A stretch of DNA of 6,553 bases from Kiritimatiellia bacterium (lineage in GTDB: Bacteria > Verrucomicrobiota > Kiritimatiellia > RFP12 > UBA1067), in the NCBI GenBank assembly GCA_017479035.1, contig JAFVCR010000215.1:1-6553 (forward strand), read 5' to 3'. A program made the translations under genes and the position numbers. How positions within the stretch are numbered: the stretch's first letter is position 1; each line of letters opens with the position of its first letter. Under the pieces are notes generated by a model, which had not been told where the DNA came from, made no database searches, and worked only from the letters and a program-made list of their open reading frames with translations. Of the stretch, positions 1 to 6,553 are shown piece after piece.

Positions 1-107
1 GGCAAGTGGAATCGACTTTTCGCTTATTTCACTTCCAAAAATGCATTCCGCCCAATAGAATCAGGCCTATGACCCGTTTCAGGGGTCAAAAACTGGGGAT
101 ATTCCAG
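1..107 (+). repeat. 107-bp dispersed repeat, left copy (inverted relative to 6359-6465)
   Basis: Base i here is complementary to base 6466-i, so this segment is the reverse complement of 6359-6465. 105 of 107 positions agree; the only differences are T46 and T47, which are CC in the other copy. The match stops abruptly after base 107. The outer boundary cannot be judged because the window begins at base 1. Inside it is a 6-bp hairpin, TGACCC (70-75) with GGGTCA (83-88), and the palindrome AGGCCT (63-68). Both copies give a short open reading frame with nearly the same peptide, but the two differences fall in one codon and change Ile to Thr, so nothing suggests selection for a protein. An interspersed intergenic repeat is the most economical reading. 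Confidence 0.9.
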
Positions 108-113
108 GGGGCG

Positions 114-157
114 TGCAGTGTGCAGTTGTCGCGCCGCGTCCATAACTGCACACTGCA
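114..157. repeat. Perfect 14-bp inverted repeat, 16-nt spacer
   Basis: TGCAGTGTGCAGTT at 114-127 is the exact reverse complement of AACTGCACACTGCA at 144-157. Transcribed from either strand it would form a 14-bp stem with a 16-nt loop (128-143). No T-run follows on either strand, so it is not a typical intrinsic terminator. The same 14-mer recurs at 305-318. Confidence 0.75.
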
Positions 158-304
158 AACTTCTTTGCCTGGAAAGAATCCGACACGCTAGCGCAACGCT
201 CCGCAAACCCTCCGCGGGCGAGACACCCGCGTCCCCACAGTACTCTCTCGCACTTTCTCCCGTGCCTCTGCATATCTGAGCCTCTGCGTTGATTGCATTT
301 TACG

Positions 305-318
305 AACTGCACACTGCA
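305..318 (+). repeat. Third copy of the 14-bp word AACTGCACACTGCA
   Basis: Identical to 144-157 and the reverse complement of 114-127. Three exact copies of a 14-mer within about 200 bp are not expected by chance. The immediate flanks differ between copies (CAT before and AAC after at 144-157; ACG before and TTT after at 305-318), so the core itself is the repeated unit. Confidence 0.7.
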
Positions 319-606
319 TTTTTGCCATATTCTGCCGCCCATTCGGGGCTTGTTTTTTTGTTTTGTCTGCACCGGGGGTTCCGCTGCGCTCCACCCCCGT
401 CTGTATTCTTGCGCCGCTTCGCGGCTTAAAAACTTCGTGAACTTTGTGTGAGGCTTTATGCTCTGCCGCCCCTTGCCATTCATCCGCACCTGCGCCATTG
501 ATGACGCTCCACGACGGAACGAGCCGACCATCTCATCGAAAAATCCGGGATAAGGGTGATTCGCGGGGATTTCGCACGCACCTTGAAAGTGAATTGTTTT
601 CAAGAC

Positions 607-635
607 TTGATTTCCGGCGCATTTCGTGGTATTTT
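607..635 (+). promoter_or_regulatory. Putative sigma70-type promoter of upp and the permease
   Basis: A -35 like TTGATT (607-612) is followed after 17 bp by a -10 like TATTTT (630-635). TGG directly before the -10 (627-629) makes an extended -10 of the form TGnTATTTT. The expected start of transcription is near 642, giving a leader of about 20 nt. The same layout (a TnGATT-like -35, 17 bp, TGG plus -10) occurs at 6451-6479. Half-sites CTTGAA (582-587) and TTCAAG (599-604) lie just upstream and could bind a regulator, which is inference. Confidence 0.5.
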
Positions 636-648
636 AATTCCACATCAC

Positions 649-653
649 AGGAA
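649..653 (+). promoter_or_regulatory. Ribosome binding site of upp
   Basis: AGGAA lies 8 nt before the ATG at 662, a normal Shine-Dalgarno distance. It supports the ATG at 662 as the start. Confidence 0.65.
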
Positions 654-661
654 TTCCAATT

Positions 662-1282
662 ATGCATACGGTTTTAGAACATCCGCTCGTCAAGCATCGC
701 ATCGCCATGATGCGCGATAGGGAAACCCCGCCAAAACTTTTTCGCGAACTGGTGGACGAAGTTACAGCATTTCTTGCATACGAAGCGTTGCGCGACATTC
801 GCACCCGCACGGTAGAGGTGGCAACGCCCATTGCAAAAACCACCGGCGAGCTGCTGGACGAGCACATCGTTCTCGTGCCGATCCTGCGTGCCGGCATTGG
901 GATGTTGCGCGCAATGCTCGACGTCCTGCCGTTTGCAAAAGTGGGTGTGCTGGGGATGCAGCGCAACGAGGAGACCGCCGAGCCCATTCCCTATTACGTC
1001 AAAGTTCCGCCCGCGAAAGGTCACGAACTTGCAATCGTCATCGACCCGATGCTTGCCACAGGCGGCAGCGCGTGCGATGCAGTTGCTCAACTTTCGCGCC
1101 TCGGCTACCGGCGCATAAAATTCCTCTGCCTTGTCGCCGCGCCGGAGGGACTTGAAAAATTCGAGCGCGAACACCCGGACGTCCCCGTATTCACCGCCGC
1201 GAAGGACGAACGCTTGAACTCGCATTTCTACATCGTCCCCGGCCTTGGCGACGCGGGCGACCGCATATTCGGAACTTTGTGA
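662..1282 (+). CDS. upp: Uracil phosphoribosyltransferase
   Basis: This cytosolic enzyme joins uracil to 5-phosphoribosyl 1-diphosphate to give UMP and diphosphate, the main uracil salvage step. The protein has 206 residues, against 208 for E. coli Upp as I remember it, and is collinear with it throughout. Visible signatures are HPLVKHR (7-13), VPILRAGIGM (72-81), RNEET (101-105), the PRPP-binding loop DPMLATGGS (128-136), LVAAPEG (157-163), and the C-terminal uracil-binding segment VPGLGDAGDRIFGT (192-205). No key segment is missing. The ATG has a good Shine-Dalgarno site, and the family N-terminus begins at the same place. It is the first gene of a two-gene unit; the permease start follows its TGA by one base, so translational coupling is likely. 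UMP made here is also a known inhibitor of the enzyme encoded by the convergent carB. Confidence 0.97.
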   Translation: MHTVLEHPLVKHRIAMMRDRETPPKLFRELVDEVTAFLAYEALRDIRTRTVEVATPIAKTTGELLDEHIVLVPILRAGIGMLRAMLDVLPFAKVGVLGMQRNEETAEPIPYYVKVPPAKGHELAIVIDPMLATGGSACDAVAQLSRLGYRRIKFLCLVAAPEGLEKFEREHPDVPVFTAAKDERLNSHFYIVPGLGDAGDRIFGTL

Positions 1283-1283
1283 C

Positions 1284-2691
1284 ATGTTGGAGAGATTTTT
1301 CCACCTTTCCACAGCGCACACTTCCGCAAAGAGGGAAATCCTTGCGGGTGCGACTACATTCATGACGATGGCCTACATTCTCGCCGTCAATCCCAATATC
1401 CTTTCTGCGGCCGGCATGCCGCGCGGTGGTGTTTTCGTGGCAACGGCTCTTGCGGCGGTGACGGGCACTCTCTTGATGGCGTTCATGGCTAACTATCCGT
1501 TTGTTCTGGCACCCGGAATGGGGTTGAATGCATTTCTGGCATTCGGCGTTGTGCTTGGCATGGGATACAGTTGGCCGTTTGCGCTTCTTGCGGTGTTTGC
1601 GGAGGGGATTTTGTTCCTTGCGCTTTCGCTGACGCCAGTGCGCGAGGGAATCTTCAACGCGATGCCATTATGCCTAAAGAAGGCCGTGGCCGCCGGCATA
1701 GGTCTTTTTATTTGCCTAGTGGCGATGAAAAGCGCGGGGATAGTCGTGGAAAATCACGCGACCTTGGTTTCAATGGTGCATTTCCCCGGAGTTCCGTTCA
1801 ATACCCACGGCATCTGCGCTGTATTGGCGTTTGCGGGAATGATTTTGACCGGTCTCGCATTGGCAAAAGGCTTCAAAGGTGCGATTTTCTACGGCATCCT
1901 TTCCACTTGGGCTCTTGGAATGGCGGCGCAGGCTCTTGGACTTTATATACCGGATCCCGCACACGGATACAATTCGCTTTATCCGGATTTCTCGCTTGCT
2001 TCCTCTGAGCAGAATTTTTCGGGATTCGCCGAAACCGCATTCGCCATTTTCGATCCAAGCGGATGGACCCATACAGGCGATGGCAACGTGGTGCGCAGCG
2101 GCTGGAGCCTTGTGAAGACTCTCGATTTCTTCGTAGTAATGTTCGCGTTTTTCTTTGTAGATCTCTTCGACACTCTCGGCACTCTCATCGGAGTTTCGAT
2201 GAAAGGCGGCTTTCTCGACAAAGCCGGCCGCCTGCCGCGCATTTCCGGTGCATTGTGCGCCGATTCCATCGCAACATCCGTTGGCGCGGTACTCGGCACA
2301 TCCACCACAACCACATATGTTGAGTCCGCCTCGGGCGTAATGGCGGGTGGCCGCACCGGTCTTGCGGCGGTGGCGGCTGCCGCACTGTTTGCCGTTTCGA
2401 TACTCTTCGCGCCGGTATTCCTTGCGATACCGGCTTTCGCCACAGCACCAGCACTCGTTGCAGTCGGCGGGATGATGCTTTCCTCATGTGCCGACATAAA
2501 CTGGAACGATGCCGGCGAATCATTCCCGGCGTTTCTTGCAATTGCCGCAATGCCGTTCACCTATTCAATATTCGATGGCATAATGTTTGGCGTAATCTCC
2601 TACACGGCGGTAAATGCACTCGCGCAACGGTTTGATCGTATCCACTGGGCGATGTATATTTTAAGCGCCGTGTTCATCGCCAAATACGCCC

Positions 2692-2699
<8 letters not shown>
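1284..2699 (+). CDS. Purine nucleobase permease, AzgA-like NCS2 transporter (COG2252 type)
   Basis: This is an inner-membrane transporter, 471 residues, very hydrophobic, probably importing adenine, guanine or hypoxanthine with protons. Signatures of the AzgA/PbuG/GhxP group are GATTFMTMAYILAVNP (22-37), APGMGLNAFLAF (76-87), FFVDLFDTLGTLIGV (290-304) and GTSTTTTYVESASGVMAGG (338-356). The NAT-family motif of uracil and xanthine carriers (QNxGxxxxT) is absent, so purines are the better guess despite the adjacent upp. ATG 1284 is preferred because the family starts close to the SAKREILAGATTF segment; the only upstream in-frame option noted is a TTG at 1245 inside upp. GGAA (1271-1274), within the end of upp, may serve as ribosome binding site. 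Residues about 222-275 form a hydrophilic loop before the VDLFDT helix that seems longer than in PbuG as I recall it. The last 8 bases overlap carB on the opposite strand. Exact substrate is uncertain. Confidence 0.92.
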
Positions 2700-5940
<3,241 letters not shown>

Positions 5941-6133
5941 GCCAAGAAACCCCAAATAGCAAGGAATGTGCCATAGTTTTTCCCTGCCATTTGCACATAT
6001 ACTGCCGCATGGAATTTACATTTGGTGTAAGCCGTGAAAATACACGCCCCGTTTTGTGTAATACCGCACGCAAGTAGTGCGCCACAGCATTCAAGCCGCA
6101 TACGATGTTTCTATTGCGGGCATCCTATGGAAA
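5941..6133. other. carB upstream region, no clear promoter seen
   Basis: This is the 5' flank of carB (minus strand). I found no -35/-10 pair on the minus strand good enough to call. Small dyads are present: TTACA (6016-6020) and TGTAA (6026-6030), 75 to 90 bp before the start codon, and ATACAC (6040-6045) with GTGTAAT (6056-6062) nearby. They could be regulator sites, but they match no operator I can name, and I see no ArgR-like box or purine riboswitch core. An isolated TTCAAG at 6090-6095 lies 44 bp before the first unit of the repeat array at 6134, about two repeat lengths away. Confidence 0.3.
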
Positions 6134-6282
6134 TTCAAGGGCTTGAATTTTAATTTTAAGCCCTTGAATTAGTCATTTCAAGAAGTCAAAATTTAATTTC
6201 AAGCTCTTGGATTTTAATTTTAAGCCCTTAAAATGATCATTTCAAGAGGTTAAAATTTATTTTCAAGGGCTTGAAATTAATT
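6134..6282 (+). repeat. Iteron-like array: seven direct 21/22-bp repeats, each based on a TTCAAG-NN-CTTGAA dyad
   Basis: Units begin at 6134, 6155, 6177, 6198, 6219, 6241 and 6262, so lengths run 21, 22, 21, 21, 22, 21, 21. Each starts TTCAAG or TTTAAG; the best units then have two bases and CTTGAA, making a near-palindrome, followed by an AT-rich tail. Every third unit is more alike, giving a higher-order period of exactly 64 bp: 6131-6194 and 6195-6258 differ at about 10 of 64 positions. Only 39 of 149 bases are G or C, far below the neighbouring genes. Units 1 and 2 together can form a hairpin with a perfect 13-bp stem (6132-6144 with 6158-6170). AAATGATCATTT (6231-6242) is a perfect palindrome. 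The 21-bp spacing equals two DNA turns, so repeated dimeric protein sites on one face are plausible; the function is unknown. Confidence 0.88.
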
Positions 6283-6341
6283 GCGACCGATATGGCCGCT
6301 TGCAAAAACATCCGTCCGCATTGCCCGGAACTGCAGGCGGG

Positions 6342-6465
6342 GGCAAGTGGCAAAATTGCTGGAATATCCCCAGTTTTTGACCCCTGAAACGGGTCATAGG
6401 CCTGATTCTATTGGGCGGGGTGCATTTTTGGAAGTGAAATAAGCGAAAAGTCGATTCCACTTGCC
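6342..6465. mobile_element. Possible 124-bp MITE-like element with 9-bp terminal inverted repeats
   Basis: GGCAAGTGG (6342-6350) is the exact reverse complement of CCACTTGCC (6457-6465), which is the outer end of the 107-bp repeat. The two would bound a 124-bp element without coding capacity, with GGG on both sides (6339-6341 and 6466-6468) as a possible 3-bp target duplication. Against this, the left copy at 1-107 lacks the inner 17 bp (6342-6358) that carry one of the ends, so it would have to be a truncated copy. No transposase is present. The element reading is inference. Confidence 0.3.
6359..6465 (-). repeat. 107-bp dispersed repeat, right copy (inverted relative to 1-107)
   Basis: Reverse complement of 1-107 with two mismatches (6419 and 6420, GG here). 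It contains the TGACCC/GGGTCA hairpin (6378-6383 and 6391-6396). Its outer end reaches to within 6 bp of the extended -10 at 6471-6479, so the sequence in the -35 position (6451-6456) belongs to the repeat. Together the two copies bracket upp, the permease and carB in inverted orientation. Confidence 0.9.
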
Positions 6466-6479
6466 GGGTGTGGTATAAT
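6451..6479 (+). promoter_or_regulatory. Putative extended -10 promoter for the right-edge gene
   Basis: A consensus -10 TATAAT (6474-6479) is preceded by TGG (6471-6473), giving a perfect TGnTATAAT extended -10. With a 17-bp spacer the -35 position holds TCGATT (6451-6456), a weak match that differs by one base from the upp -35 TTGATT. Transcription would start near 6486, leaving a leader of about 28 nt before the ATG at 6514. The -35 lies inside the dispersed repeat. Confidence 0.65.
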
Positions 6480-6501
6480 GCCACATGCCAAAAACCAACC
6501 A

Positions 6502-6507
6502 AGAGGA
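6502..6507 (+). promoter_or_regulatory. Ribosome binding site of the right-edge gene
   Basis: AGAGGA lies 6 nt before the ATG at 6514. It selects that start over the ATG at 6485, whose frame closes at a TAA after 15 codons. Confidence 0.6.
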
Positions 6508-6513
6508 ACCGAC

Positions 6514-6553
6514 ATGGGAAATGATAGCATAATTGCGTTCAGAACGCGAGAAC
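6514..6553 (+). CDS. Start of an unidentified protein, truncated by the window edge
   Basis: Thirteen complete codons are visible, reading MGNDSIIAFRTRE, with no stop before the window ends. The ATG has a well-placed AGAGGA ribosome binding site and, further up, a consensus extended -10, so the gene is probably real. Thirteen residues do not identify it. The pattern of a short hydrophobic strand followed by F-x-T-R-E resembles the start of YdeI/OmpD-associated family proteins as I remember them, but this is a guess and other families could begin the same way. Nothing can be said about its function or its link to the nucleobase genes. Confidence 0.55.
   Translation, partial: MGNDSIIAFRTRE

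Larger units (their letters stand above)
108..606. other. Intergenic mosaic of short repeats, no convincing gene
   Basis: I find no gene here. Open frames exist on both strands (for example 79-603 on the minus strand), but their translations follow the repeats and match no family I recognise. Contents in order: an inverted pair of a 14-bp word (114-157); a GC hairpin CGCGGG/CCCGCG (213-218 and 226-231); a periodic stretch with GCCTCTGC at 264-271 and 280-287; a third copy of the 14-bp word (305-318); a T-rich run (350-365); a hairpin CGGGGGT/ACCCCCG (373-379 and 393-399); and a hairpin GCCGC-TTC-GCGGC (413-425). The strings resemble intergenic repeat debris that yields spurious proteins in PVC-group and some cyanobacterial genomes, which is recollection rather than a search result. 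Confidence 0.6.

Noticed and set aside
337..365. Intrinsic terminator (GCCC-ATTCG-GGGC followed by a T-rich run)
   Set aside because: The stem has only four pairs and the T-run is interrupted by G. It also lies within repeat debris with no gene directly upstream in the window.
79..603. 174-codon minus-strand open frame in the left intergenic region
   Set aside because: It runs through the dispersed repeat, both arms of the 14-bp inverted repeat and the hairpins, so its sequence is explained by repeats. No family resemblance.
636..655. Hairpin AATTCC/GGAATT that would cover the upp ribosome binding site
   Set aside because: The predicted transcription start near 642 would leave the 5' arm out of the mRNA, so the structure probably does not form.
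674..1363. 229-codon minus-strand open frame across upp
   Set aside because: It is antisense to upp, which matches its family along its whole length. No ribosome binding site or family resemblance supports the antisense frame.
6131..6282. CRISPR array
   Set aside because: Units abut with no unique spacers of 30 bp or more, the repeats are only 21-22 bp and degenerate, and no cas gene is present.
6263..6502. Short minus-strand frame sharing a peptide with the frame at 6-191
   Set aside because: The shared peptide only reflects the duplicated 107-bp DNA. The only two differences lie in one codon and change Ile to Thr, which gives no sign of protein-level constraint.
6485..6532. Short frame from ATG 6485
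   Set aside because: It closes at a TAA after 15 codons and would start at or just before the likely transcription start; the ATG at 6514 has the better ribosome binding site.

Overview
The window looks like chromosomal DNA from a bacterium with moderately high GC in its genes (codons often end in C or G). It carries two complete nucleobase-metabolism transcription units pointing at each other, with repeat-rich intergenic DNA on both sides. I cannot name the taxon. The left intergenic region has the style of patchwork, spurious-ORF-generating repeats that I associate with PVC-group genomes (Verrucomicrobiota, Kiritimatiellota, Lentisphaerota), but that is a recollection, not a computed result.

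Layout. Positions 1-107 are one copy of a 107-bp repeat. Positions 108-600 hold no convincing gene; they contain three copies of a 14-bp word, short GC-rich hairpins and a degenerate 8/16-nt periodic stretch. A promoter with an extended -10 (607-635) precedes upp, the uracil phosphoribosyltransferase gene (662-1282, +). One base after its stop comes an AzgA/COG2252-type purine nucleobase permease (1284-2699, +). The large carbamoyl-phosphate synthetase subunit gene carB (2692-5940, -) converges on it, and the two stop-codon ends overlap by 8 bp. Behind the carB start lies about 570 bp of intergenic DNA. It contains an AT-rich array of seven direct 21/22-bp repeats, each based on the dyad TTCAAG-NN-CTTGAA (6134-6282), and then the second, inverted copy of the 107-bp repeat (6359-6465). 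An extended -10 promoter follows directly (-35 inside the repeat), with the first 13 codons of a gene that runs off the right edge.

How the genes fit together. CarB makes carbamoyl phosphate for de novo pyrimidine and arginine synthesis, with a CarA partner that is not in this window. Upp salvages uracil to UMP, and UMP is a classical feedback inhibitor of CarB-type enzymes. The permease probably imports purine bases, so the + strand operon looks like a general nucleobase scavenging unit rather than a dedicated uracil uptake pair. The genes themselves are ordinary. The unusual material is non-coding: the helically phased iteron-like array, the inverted repeat bracketing about 6.2 kb, and the promoter that appears to borrow its -35 from that repeat.
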